This document shows positions 27,265 through 34,776 of a stretch of DNA of 47,707 nt, piece after piece; position 1 is the first letter of the stretch, and each line of letters starts with the position of its first letter. The notes below the pieces were generated by a model. It was not told the DNA's origin and ran no database searches. It worked only from the letters and a program-made list of their open reading frames with translations. A program made the position numbers and the translations under genes. Origin of the DNA: Rhodothermales bacterium. GTDB lineage: Bacteria; Bacteroidota; Rhodothermia; Rhodothermales; Bin80. The stretch spans positions 837,395 through 885,101 of the forward strand of contig CATQHT010000001.1 of assembly GCA_958296045.1 (NCBI GenBank), read 5' to 3'.

Positions 27265-28043
27265 GGGTCGGCAGGACTCAGGCCGAGGATACCGAGGATT
27301 TCATGGGCCGCATTAGCGTAATCCCGTGCCCCTCGGGCACGCGGATCATCATGGAACACAGATCTGCCGCCCTTATAGGATTTGGCAAGAGCCGAATTGG
27401 TCCGTATCACATTTTTCAGCACCTGCGCACCATACTTGTCGCGGAGATACTTCGCGTAGCTCCTGTGTTCGGTTTTGCGTCCATCCGCCTGCGTGATAAG
27501 GAAAAAGGGGCTCTTAAGACCGGGGTTAAGGGTTTTTCGGACGATGGCTACCGAATTAAAGGCGCTACTGGCGCCGTATACCGGCTGGATTTCCGGGGTG
27601 ACGGGTATGACTACGTGTGTCGTGGCCACCAGAGCGCCCATGCAGTACACTGTAACCGCGGCCGCGGTATCCAGTATTATGAGGTCATAACCATCGTAGT
27701 GTCGGAGCGATTCTCTGATCCACAGATGGTCCGTAGGCTTGGTGAACCGTTTCATCCATTTGGTCATGTGCCGCGAGGCCGGGATGAGGTCAAAGGTGCT
27801 GACTTCGATAGGCTCTAGCTCACCCTTTTTCAGCCTTGGGTTGTACAAGGAGAGAGCAGATTTCGCCGGGTGCGGCTCTGGCACATCTACCATGCGCGTC
27901 AGAAAGCCCTGAGGGTCCAGGTCGATGAGCAGTGTCTTAATATTCAGCATTCCGATGGCTGCGCCCAGATTGAGCGCAGTCGTGGTTTTGCCGGTGCCCC
28001 CTTTATGGTTGCACAGCGCCAGCACTACGGTAGGTCGATTCAC
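27261..28043 (-). CDS. ParA-family ATPase
   Basis: A 260-residue protein starting at GTG 28043. The deviant Walker A is CNHKGGTGKTTTALNLG (residues 11-27) with the signature Lys. Motif A' is LLIDLDPQG, and the Walker-B-like strand is YDLIILDTAAAV. ParA/MinD-type ATPases move or position DNA or protein complexes. No parB or parS-like gene follows; instead the gene overlaps the acylase gene by four bases. It may be an orphan ParA that positions an envelope complex, or a chromosomal Soj-like protein that merely shares a promoter. A dyad lies just upstream of the start. Confidence 0.88.
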   Translation of the reverse strand: MNRPTVVLALCNHKGGTGKTTTALNLGAAIGMLNIKTLLIDLDPQGFLTRMVDVPEPHPAKSALSLYNPRLKKGELEPIEVSTFDLIPASRHMTKWMKRFTKPTDHLWIRESLRHYDGYDLIILDTAAAVTVYCMGALVATTHVVIPVTPEIQPVYGASSAFNSVAIVRKTLNPGLKSPFFLITQADGRKTEHRSYAKYLRDKYGAQVLKNVIRTNSALAKSYKGGRSVFHDDPRARGARDYANAAHEILGILGLSPADP

Positions 28044-28058
28044 GATCAGGCCTTTACA

Positions 28059-28078
28059 TTAAGAATGATCATCATTAA
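28059..28078. promoter_or_regulatory. 20-base dyad in the parA/maf divergent spacer, possible operator
   Basis: TTAAGAATGATCATCATTAA is symmetrical at 16 of 20 positions around the perfect core ATGATCAT. It sits 16 bases upstream of the parA-like GTG and in the 65-base spacer between the divergent parA-like and maf genes. The AT-rich dyad stands out in GC-rich surroundings. It could be an operator or overlap the parA promoter. No known regulator consensus is assigned. Confidence 0.4.
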
Positions 28079-28108
28079 CATGGATGTGCGCCACCCGCCA
28101 GACCGCGC

Positions 28109-28753
28109 TTGGTACGCGACCTGACGGCTTTGGCATACGCCGCAGCCAGTATTGCATTGTTGCGTCTTTCGTCCGCTCTCATCTTGGCATCCAAGTCACC
28201 TCGACGCAGGCAACTGCTTCGACAGTTGGGTCTGTCGTTCATCGTGATACCCAGCCATGTTAGTGAACTGGTGCCCGACAGTGTGACACCGGAACGGCAC
28301 GTGCAGCGACTGGCTCTGCGCAAAGCCGATGCGATAAGCCGACGCCGGCGTTCCTCCTTGGTGCTGGGGGCGGACACCATTGTAGTTCACCGCAACAGAA
28401 CCATAGGCAAGCCCGGCTCCGTTCGGGATGCGGCCCGCATCCTGAGGCGACTCAGCGGCGAAACGCATGCCGTCCATACAGGCATTGCGCTTACGCACCG
28501 GGCGAGCGGACGCCGCGTTGCAGCGGCCGAAGTCACACAGGTAACGTTCGGTAGTCTCACTGATCGCGAAATTGCGGCCTATGTTGAGTCAGGTTCACCT
28601 ATGGACAAAGCTGGAGCGTACGGCATTCAAGACGAACAAGGTGCACTGTTCGTTCAACGCATCAACGGCGACTTTTATACCGTGGTGGGATTGCCTTTGC
28701 GGCGGCTGTATTTGACGCTGAAGCAGCACTATCCAGACTTTCTGGTTGCGTAG
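28109..28753 (+). CDS. maf: Maf-like nucleotide pyrophosphatase
   Basis: Up to 214 residues. The frame opens with TTG 28109, but the family normally starts a few residues before LILASKSPRRRQLL, which here is near residue 24, so a later TTG (28157 or 28160) may be the true start. Motifs present: SKSPRRRQLLRQLG, LGADTIVVHRNRTIGKP (substrate/metal site), GETHAVHTGIAL, ESGSPMDKAGAYGIQDEQGA and INGDFYTVVGLPL. Maf proteins hydrolyse dTTP/UTP or modified nucleotides to monophosphates and are linked to septum inhibition. The 3' end overlaps folB tail-to-tail by 92 bases. Confidence 0.9.
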   Translation: MVRDLTALAYAAASIALLRLSSALILASKSPRRRQLLRQLGLSFIVIPSHVSELVPDSVTPERHVQRLALRKADAISRRRRSSLVLGADTIVVHRNRTIGKPGSVRDAARILRRLSGETHAVHTGIALTHRASGRRVAAAEVTQVTFGSLTDREIAAYVESGSPMDKAGAYGIQDEQGALFVQRINGDFYTVVGLPLRRLYLTLKQHYPDFLVA

Positions 28754-29120
28754 CCCGGTATACTGCTTCCACCGCGCTGGTCGTTCCCCCGATGGGTGGA
28801 TTCGGTTTGCGCACGGTGACTTCCACTTTGCGCACGACTGCAAAGGATGTCAGCACCTTTTGTCCGATAAGGTAGGCCAAGCGCTCCAGAAGGCGGAAGC
28901 GGTTGCTTACCACCAGGTCTTGCACTAGGCGGTACACACGTTCGTAGTCTACGGTCTGCTCCAGGTCGTCATTGAGCGCTGCGTAATCAACGCGCAGGTC
29001 CATCGCCACGTCCACCTCAAAGCGCCCTCCGGTGTGCTGTTCAGCCTGGTGGACCCCATGGTGGGCGAAGAAGACGGCGTTGTGCAGCCGAATGGTGCTC
29101 AGCGGCTCTTCACGCATCAC
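28662..29120 (-). CDS. folB: Dihydroneopterin aldolase
   Basis: 152 residues from GTG 29120; the ATG at 29117 is an equally good start. It matches FolB: IRLHNAVFFAHHGVHQAEQ near the N-terminus, DYERVYRLVQDLVVSNRFRL with the catalytic-region Tyr, LLERLAYLIG with the conserved Glu, and VEVTVRKPNPPI with the catalytic Lys and Pro-x-x-Pro. The enzyme makes 6-hydroxymethyl-dihydropterin in folate synthesis. Normal family length is about 120 residues; the last 25 or so (Ser/Ala-rich, then basic) are an extension that overlaps the 3' end of maf on the other strand. The start overlaps the P460-like lipoprotein stop. Confidence 0.88.
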   Translation of the reverse strand: MMREEPLSTIRLHNAVFFAHHGVHQAEQHTGGRFEVDVAMDLRVDYAALNDDLEQTVDYERVYRLVQDLVVSNRFRLLERLAYLIGQKVLTSFAVVRKVEVTVRKPNPPIGGTTSAVEAVYRATQPESLDSAASASNTAAAKAIPPRYKSRR

Positions 29121-30070
29121 AGCCCCAGGTCTTCGAGCAGTCTGCGGTTGGCCGTTGACAGCGTGTCTCGACCAGCGCGCAGCTTCGAGACATGGATGGT
29201 GGCGTAGAGCCCCAGCACCGTATCGCTGCGCTTGGCATGCTCGGCGAAGTAGCGCGCCACCTCCGCATCTCTTGCCGCTGGTCCTATGTCGTACGCGCGC
29301 ACGCCGTCCGGTCCCGGCGGCGCCGAAAGCGGAAAGCTTCGTTCCGGCTCAAACTGTTTGGCACCGAAGTGGCACCCTACGCACTGCAGCGGTGTCTTCA
29401 GTGCATGTGGCAGCGCCTGCGTAGCGCTGGTCAGCTCCCCATTGGGCCCATAGGTGGCAAAATCCCAGAACCCGTCCTTGCGTCGCACCATGGCCGTGTG
29501 TTCCACCAGGCGTTCCTCAAGATAGTGGTCCGCCACGATGGCCGTGCCGGCTCGGTAGCGCAGGTGCCGCCCTATAGCCGTGTATTCCCGCAGCGCGGCC
29601 TCTAGTGCCACGGTGCTTACATGTATACGACGGCGGGCCCGCGTCATGGGACCATGGACTTCGTATGCCTGCCATTGGTGGTACGGCCATCGTGCTTTGA
29701 GGGAGTCAATCGTTGGGGGCAGCCCGCGTGCTTGGTAGTAGGTACGTGCCAGGAAGGCGCCCAGGCTGTCCCAGGTGACCACGCCACCTTGTGCGCTGCG
29801 CATCAACTCGGTACCCAGGCCAGGGCGCGTGGCCTCGAGCATGGACGGATGCACATAGTAGCGCTGCCCGCGCTTTGAGAGGATGCCAATGGCAAATGGG
29901 TCAGCACCACCTTCCGTGTAGCTTCCGAAATAAAAGCGCAGCAGCCGGTCTGGCTCGGCTTTGTCCAGTACCACCTCTATCTGGTGTGGCGACGCGCATG
30001 CAGCTATGGCCAGCGCCGCGATGCTCGGCAGGAGTCTTAGCACCCGTCCGCACAGAATGGCTTGGGCCAT
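29117..30070 (-). CDS. Cytochrome-P460-like c-type haem lipoprotein
   Basis: A 317-residue lipoprotein: LPSIAALAIAAC gives a lipobox with Cys near residue 26. A single c-type haem site, CVGCH, is near residue 228. The surrounding pattern (TAMVRRKDGFWDFATYGPNGE about 35 residues before, then FPL after) resembles cytochrome P460 domains, whose haem is cross-linked and which oxidise hydroxylamine or act in stress responses. The N-terminal 130 residues are unassigned. The gene starts inside the end of the PfkB gene (34-base overlap) and ends in a 4-base overlap with folB. Haem attachment is secure by motif; the P460 label is moderate. Confidence 0.62.
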   Translation of the reverse strand: MAQAILCGRVLRLLPSIAALAIAACASPHQIEVVLDKAEPDRLLRFYFGSYTEGGADPFAIGILSKRGQRYYVHPSMLEATRPGLGTELMRSAQGGVVTWDSLGAFLARTYYQARGLPPTIDSLKARWPYHQWQAYEVHGPMTRARRRIHVSTVALEAALREYTAIGRHLRYRAGTAIVADHYLEERLVEHTAMVRRKDGFWDFATYGPNGELTSATQALPHALKTPLQCVGCHFGAKQFEPERSFPLSAPPGPDGVRAYDIGPAARDAEVARYFAEHAKRSDTVLGLYATIHVSKLRAGRDTLSTANRRLLEDLGL

Positions 30071-30969
30071 GTAACCATGCTGCGAAGCATTGTCGTGCGC
30101 GCTACGATGTCTGTAGCTGAAAGTTCAATCAGACCGCCTACTCCGAGCTGTTCCACCGCGAAGGAGGCAATTACGGTTCCGGTGATGACGGCGCGCTGGA
30201 GTGCGGAGACATCCAGCGTCGTTTCGTTGGCCAACTGACCGCAGAATCCACCGAGAAAAGCGTCACCTGCCCCTGTGGGATCCGTGACTCTCGCGGTAGG
30301 AAAGGCCGGAGTGACAAAGATTGCTGCGTCTGTAAAGAGCATGGCACCGTGGGCTCCCTTCTTGATCACCAGCACGGCGGGTCCCATGGCGCGTATGTCG
30401 GCGGCTGCCCTCACCATGTTGTGCTGCGAAGTGATCTGTTGCGCCTCTTCATCATTAACTATCAGGCAGTCTACGCGACTGAGCACCTCTTGCAGCCCGT
30501 CTGGATCGCTATCGATCCAGTAGTTCATGGTATCGCATACCGTGTATACGTTGCCTGGCATCTGGTCCATCACACGCATCTGCAGGCGCGGATCCAGGTT
30601 ACCGAGGCAGAGGATACGGCTATCGCGGTACTGGGGCGGCACCACCGGATCGAAGTCGGCCAGCACATTGAGCGCTGTGAACAGCGTGGTACGCTGGTTT
30701 GGATCCTTGCCATACCGTCCGCCCCATGCAAAGGTCTTGCCGTGCATATCCACCTGTAGGCCGCTGGTATCGACGCCGTTGCGACGCAGGAGCGCGACAT
30801 GTTCTTCGGGAAAGTCGTTGCCGACCACCGACACTAGGCGCACCGCGCCGCCGGCTAGGCGCACGGCAAGGGAGATGTAGGTGGCTGTGCCTCCGAGCAC
30901 CTGGCGGGCCGAATGGGCAGGTGTTTCAATGACGTCAAATGCGACCGTGCCGACTGCTAGAACGCTCAT
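30037..30969 (-). CDS. PfkB-family carbohydrate/nucleoside kinase
   Basis: 310 residues from ATG 30969, preceded by a plausible Shine-Dalgarno (AAGAAGGGAT); the frame stays open 69 codons upstream, but the family N-terminus MSVLAVGTVAFDVIETP fixes this start. Motifs: GGTATYISLAVRLAGG near residue 30 (substrate site), VVGNDFPEEHV, and the anion-hole/catalytic motif VTDPTGAGDAFLGGF near 250. The enzyme phosphorylates a sugar or nucleoside with ATP. Substrate is unclear; the lack of a ribokinase-like lid suggests an adenosine- or ketose-kinase-type member. It is the first gene of the PfkB, P460-like, folB unit. Confidence 0.88.
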   Translation of the reverse strand: MSVLAVGTVAFDVIETPAHSARQVLGGTATYISLAVRLAGGAVRLVSVVGNDFPEEHVALLRRNGVDTSGLQVDMHGKTFAWGGRYGKDPNQRTTLFTALNVLADFDPVVPPQYRDSRILCLGNLDPRLQMRVMDQMPGNVYTVCDTMNYWIDSDPDGLQEVLSRVDCLIVNDEEAQQITSQHNMVRAAADIRAMGPAVLVIKKGAHGAMLFTDAAIFVTPAFPTARVTDPTGAGDAFLGGFCGQLANETTLDVSALQRAVITGTVIASFAVEQLGVGGLIELSATDIVARTTMLRSMVTWPKPFCADGC

Positions 30970-31020
30970 GGGTGATCCCTTCTTATTGTCGATTGTGCCG
31001 GTACATAGCAAGCTGGCGCC

Positions 31021-31106
31021 AATATACGCGCGGATGCCACAGGCCGCCTCCGTCGAAGGTTGACCATATCGGTGCTTCTGGCAAATTGCCGTCCAGGGCG
31101 TATATT
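31021..31106. promoter_or_regulatory. Inverted AATATACGC...GCGTATATT pair between divergent genes
   Basis: AATATACGC (31021-31029) and its perfect complement GCGTATATT (31098-31106) face each other across 68 bases in the spacer between the pfkB-like gene (start 30969) and the HU-like gene (start 31145). Each copy lies 40-50 bases upstream of one of the divergent genes. They may be the two -10 regions of divergent promoters or paired binding sites. I see no convincing -35 box for either. Confidence 0.35.
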
Positions 31107-31144
31107 CTTGTCTTTCCGTTGCGGTATAACGCTCGCCTGATGCC

Positions 31145-31372
31145 ATGGAGGATGCACTGGTAAGCACCAAAGTCATGGAGGCGCTGGTTCAGGCAGTCCA
31201 GAGGAGGCTGCAGAACAACTTGGACGCGGTGGTGCCCGGGTTGGGGACGTTCAGCGTGCAGCATGATCGAAGCAAGGTCGTGCATGAGCCTTCAGGCGGC
31301 ATCGTGATTGTGCCTCCTGCACGTAGCATTTCATTTGCCCTGTCGACAGAGGGTGGTGCGGTCGATGACTGA
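31145..31372 (+). CDS. Small HU/IHF-like DNA-binding protein
   Basis: 75 residues. Two N-terminal helices (residues 5-27) are followed by VVPGLGTFSVQHDRS, the HU shoulder strand, and a second strand after the tip: GIVIVPPARSISFAL. The usual arm motif RNPxTG reads HEPSGG. The C-terminal helix of canonical 90-residue HU is missing, and the protein ends soon after the strand. The stop overlaps the ATG of the HU/SPOR gene by eight bases, so the two are translated together and may form a heterodimer through their HU folds. Confidence 0.75.
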   Translation: MEDALVSTKVMEALVQAVQRRLQNNLDAVVPGLGTFSVQHDRSKVVHEPSGGIVIVPPARSISFALSTEGGAVDD

Positions 31373-32576
31373 TTCCGTTGTTCAGTCGGTGGCGCGAGCG
31401 TTGTCCATTGATCCTGGCGAGGCGGAGCAGTGGTTACGCGGCTTCGCAGCTGCTTGGCGCGACCGCATTCTTCTCGAGGGCCGCATCACGTTGGAAGGCT
31501 TGGGCAGTTTTGTTGCGACGGGTTCGGGGGTCATATTTGAGCCAGACGCCAAGCTACTAGCCGCAGCGTGGGCTGGACTTGACAACTTGCCCCCATTGGA
31601 GGTGGTAAGCTCAGAGGAGGCCGCGGCAGAGCTAATCAAGCTTGGGCAAGAAGCCTCTCAGGAGCAGGAGGTGGACGACGACACCGATTCATATGAGGAT
31701 GACGTAGATGCTGTAGCGGCTGCCGATGCCATCTTTGCTGAGTTGGATTCCTCTGCCGCGACTACGACGGGAGACACTGATGTGGGCGAGGAGACGGCCG
31801 ACCCCATAGGCATCCTGGACGAGGATGAGCCCGAACTTGCCCAGGATACCACCGGCCCCAAAGCTGAGGCAGACGTGTCTGGACAAGCCAAACCCAAGGT
31901 AGTGGAGGCTATCCCGCCTTTGAGCAGCGACAGTCCTGACCAAAGACCGGATGCTACCAGCGAAGCGTCAGCCTTAGAGCATAGCCCCGGCGATACAAAG
32001 GAGGTCTTGGGCCAGCCTGCCGTGCGACGCCGGGGCCGCGGTCGCCGCTGGGCGACCGCGATCGGGTTAACGGCGGTGGGCATTATAGCCCTTGTGCTGC
32101 TGTTCCCGGATACATCCAGGATCCCGGGTACCTTAGAGTCAGAAACGCCACCAGCCGCGGATGCCGGTGTGACGGCCGCCCCGACAGAGACCGACATCGG
32201 TATCAATGCTGACGAATCGTCAGAACCTGAGCAGGGACCCATCGAAGAGGCGTTGCCAGAGACCGAGCCAGAAGCTGGTAGCGGCGAGACTCTCCAGGCT
32301 GCGGCGGTGGCCACGCTCGACTACGCCCTTGGGGGTTATACGCTGATTGTCGCGTCGTTTCCAGAGCTTGCTACAGCGGAGTCCGAGGTAGAGCGTTTTC
32401 GCTCGATGGTCGGCAGGCCGGACATCCCATTGGAAGTTATGGTTTCTGTTGACGGGACTTTTCATCGCGTAGCTATCGGGCAGCGGCCCACGCTGGCCGA
32501 GGTTCAGTCCCTTAAAGAGGAGCTTACCATGCTGCCGCCGGACGCATGGGTGCTGCGTATCCCCGCAAACCAGTGA
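31365..32576 (+). CDS. HU-like domain / transmembrane / SPOR-domain protein
   Basis: 403 residues from ATG 31365. Residues 1-80 are a divergent HU-like fold (VQSVARALSIDPGEAEQWL; ITLEGLGSFVATGSGVIFEP). Residues 80-220 are an acidic, disordered linker. RRRGRGRR then one membrane helix (229-247, TAIGLTAVGIIALVLLF) places the N-terminus in the cytoplasm by the positive-inside rule. After a second acidic linker, residues 322-403 form a SPOR domain (YTLIVASFPELATAESEVER; TFHRVAIGQRPTLAEVQ), which binds denuded septal peptidoglycan. HU-SPOR proteins are typical of Bacteroidota and relatives. The layout could tie nucleoid or DNA binding to the division site. A hairpin lies just after the stop. Confidence 0.85.
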   Translation: MTDSVVQSVARALSIDPGEAEQWLRGFAAAWRDRILLEGRITLEGLGSFVATGSGVIFEPDAKLLAAAWAGLDNLPPLEVVSSEEAAAELIKLGQEASQEQEVDDDTDSYEDDVDAVAAADAIFAELDSSAATTTGDTDVGEETADPIGILDEDEPELAQDTTGPKAEADVSGQAKPKVVEAIPPLSSDSPDQRPDATSEASALEHSPGDTKEVLGQPAVRRRGRGRRWATAIGLTAVGIIALVLLFPDTSRIPGTLESETPPAADAGVTAAPTETDIGINADESSEPEQGPIEEALPETEPEAGSGETLQAAAVATLDYALGGYTLIVASFPELATAESEVERFRSMVGRPDIPLEVMVSVDGTFHRVAIGQRPTLAEVQSLKEELTMLPPDAWVLRIPANQ

Positions 32577-32577
32577 C

Positions 32578-32607
32578 GGTGGGCTCGTGCCCGCCTGCGG
32601 GTTTCTT
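32578..32607 (+). terminator. Probable terminator hairpin after the HU/SPOR gene
   Basis: Immediately after the stop codon, GGTGGGC-TCGT-GCCCGCC forms a seven-pair stem (one G-T pair) with a TCGT tetraloop. An overlapping stem CCCGC-CT-GCGGG is followed by TTTCTT. The two stems are mutually exclusive. The T-tract is short, so strength is uncertain. Confidence 0.5.
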
Positions 32608-33010
32608 GATGCATAGGAGCGGGAGCGGATCCGGTGCGTCGGAGGATTGTACAGTTCCTGCATCTGCGTCGCAGTGCGTCGGCTTCTGTGGGTTCTGCAA
32701 TCTGTGTCAGTCACGGCGCGTGCCGCTGATTGATTGGGACGGCAGCGAATGATGGGCAGCGCTGCGCTTGTAGCGGACATGTCTCCATGCCAGGTGGGAG
32801 CATCCATGGCTGGCAGCGTGAGATGGCGCGGAGGCCTTGCGGTCAGCTACGATGCTGACACGGCAGTCACGCGCAATGCCTTGCGGGTCGCAGCAGCGCT
32901 GATAAGCCTATGAAATAGAGTGTCGTTCGGTTATTTGCCTTCGGACTGCAGGTTGCTGTGGCCGCACTCGTACCTCAAGCAGCAGAGTTAGAATACGTCC
33001 AGTTAAAGTG
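32608..33010. other. Non-coding spacer, about 400 bases
   Basis: No open frame with recognisable protein pattern on either strand. It holds a loose inverted repeat (TGCCAG...CTGGCA near 32789-32815) and an AT-richer stretch just before the ROK gene that may contain its promoter. Nothing else could be assigned. Confidence 0.5.
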
Positions 33011-34000
33011 ATGCCGGAACCGTACGTCATCGGATTTGATGTCGGTGGCACACGCCTGAAGAGTGGCGTCGTCACCCGATCAGGTAAGCTCACAAAGAGC
33101 GGTAGCACGCCCTCCGGCTATACCATGCAGCCGGAGGAATTCATGGCTGCCGTGTTTCAGGTCGTCAAGCGTATCCGGCATGCACATGGGCACTCCCCAG
33201 CCTGTATTGGCATGGGGCTTCCTGGAGCGGTGGATCCCGACCGCGGAATCGTGCTCTTGCCTGGCAAGCTCAAGCTGGAGCACTACCCGGTAGTGCCGCG
33301 CCTACGGCACGCGCTCGGCATTCCGGTCACGGCAGACAACGATGCGCGACTTGCCATCCTGGCGGAGACGCTCTTTGGGAAAGCCAGAAACCGTCGCTGG
33401 GCTGTATCGGTCACTATCGGCACGGGTGTAGGCTCTGGCGTGCTTCTAGACGGCAGGATACTGCGCGACGCACGCCTTCAGTTTGGCACACAGGCCAGCC
33501 ACATTATGCAGCAGTCAGCCAGCGACCGGCTTTGCATCACAGGAGGGCGCGGGACCCCCAACATTTTGTGTTCTGCTACCGCGCTGGCTATCACGGTCCG
33601 GGATGGGCTGATGCGCGGGCTGCCGTCGGTGCTCCAGCCACGATTCCAGAAGGATCCGCACACCATTGATTTTAGGGCGGTGATCTGGGGCGTGGAGCAG
33701 GATGATCGTTTGTGCAGGGATGCACTTGCGCGCTGGATCCGACATCTGAGCGGGTTCCTGGTGAATGTTGTGTATATGTACGCCCCGGAAATCATTATCC
33801 TGGGCGGCGGTGCGATGGCTGCAGCTGACTACTTTCTTCCCCAGGTGCAGGCGCACGTCACGAAGAATGCATACCGGTATCCGCCTGATGATCCAATTCC
33901 CGTCGTTCTCTCTGATATGGCAGATTATGCGGGCATCTACGGTGCGGCAGCCCTTGCTTGGGACTACCTGGATCGGCAACATCTCCTAGAACAGTCCTGA
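33011..34000 (+). CDS. ROK-family sugar kinase-like protein lacking the zinc-binding cysteines
   Basis: About 329 residues from ATG 33011 (GTG 33008 precedes it). The N-terminal ATP/phosphate motif is standard: YVIGFDVGGTRLKSGVV. GIGMGLPGAVD-type and VTADNDARLAILAE segments carry the catalytic Asp. VTIGTGVGSGVLLDG is the second phosphate motif. In most ROK proteins the next segment is a His plus a CxCGxxGCxE zinc site; here it reads SDRLCITGGRGTPNILCSAT, so the cysteine pattern is broken. The protein could still be a glucokinase-like enzyme with a zinc-free loop, or a ROK regulator without the DNA-binding domain. It stands alone between two long gaps. Confidence 0.8.
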   Translation: MPEPYVIGFDVGGTRLKSGVVTRSGKLTKSGSTPSGYTMQPEEFMAAVFQVVKRIRHAHGHSPACIGMGLPGAVDPDRGIVLLPGKLKLEHYPVVPRLRHALGIPVTADNDARLAILAETLFGKARNRRWAVSVTIGTGVGSGVLLDGRILRDARLQFGTQASHIMQQSASDRLCITGGRGTPNILCSATALAITVRDGLMRGLPSVLQPRFQKDPHTIDFRAVIWGVEQDDRLCRDALARWIRHLSGFLVNVVYMYAPEIIILGGGAMAAADYFLPQVQAHVTKNAYRYPPDDPIPVVLSDMADYAGIYGAAALAWDYLDRQHLLEQS

Positions 34001-34478
34001 TCCCTGCCAGCGGGGTGCAGGTGGCCTTCCTTCACCGCCCCCTGTATCTCACGAGTAGCGCTTATGGTGTGCATCCTGAAGGTAATCGCTGACGCGGAGA
34101 TCTTAGCAACCGAGGATGCGCAATGATGTCCTGGGCTTAGCGAGCCTAGCCTTTCCTCTGTTTGGCGTAGATGTCCCCTGTTTGGTCCGTCAAGAGGGCA
34201 CGATACCACCTGCGTACGACCTGCCGCCGGCACCCGCGACAGACAACAATAAGCCGATACTAACTACGCCAGACTGCCAATTTGGCACACCCGTATACCT
34301 CCGCTGCAGCACGCAGCCACTGGTCGACTTGCGCCAGAATACGTGCCTCACTGCGCGTTGGACGACATGATCCAACAGTGGTCCACAATATCTGAATCCT
34401 TGACCGACTCGAAGCGTGCCCGAGAAGGCCCGATTGACGCTTACTTCACGAGCTGCCAAGAAGGTTATCTCTTATGGG
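34001..34478. other. Gap of about 480 bases with no identifiable gene
   Basis: Several short open frames exist on both strands, but none shows a known motif, a start with a ribosome site, or a protein-like composition I trust. It precedes the transposase remnant and may contain its decayed upstream part. Confidence 0.4.
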
Positions 34479-34730
34479 TGAGAATCCCCCGAACAACTAG
34501 GCCAAAGCCTGCGTACCACGAACAGCATTGAGGATCTCACCAGTACCCTCGCCAGCTTGATCCGCAATGTGCGCTGTTGGAAAAACTCGGCGCAGGTCCA
34601 CCGCTGCGTGGTAATGGCCCTCATGTTTGCAGAACCCAAACTGAATCTAAACCCCAACCACGACACCTGCCCAAGCTCCGCAAGGCAATACAGGCGACCA
34701 GCGTCCAAATAACAGGCTTCAACATCCTCT
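34479..34730 (+). pseudogene. Remnant of an IS256/mutator-like transposase C-terminus
   Basis: One frame, open from 34482 to the stop at 34710-34712, reads EQLGQSLRTTNSIEDL, then VRCWKNSAQVHR, then MALMFAEPKL. It resembles the C-terminal region of IS256/mutator-type transposases, where SL-x-TTN-x-(L/I)E is followed by V-x-x-WKNS-x-Q-x-x-RW and a-L-x-x-EP-x-L. A second frame, shifted after about 34660, reads LPKLRKAIQATSVQ, the usual continuation (LPxLRxA). So the copy is frameshifted, has a Trp-to-Cys change, and lacks the catalytic DDE part. It is a dead fragment. No flanking inverted repeats were found. Confidence 0.55.
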
Positions 34731-34776
34731 TCTAAGGTCTGCCACAAACCCACTAACAGTGACCCACCGCCAAGCC

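Noticed and set aside
28754..29120. Possible CRISPR or repeat structure in the dense folB/maf region
   Set aside because: No repeated units were found here or elsewhere in the window; no CRISPR array or cas gene is present.
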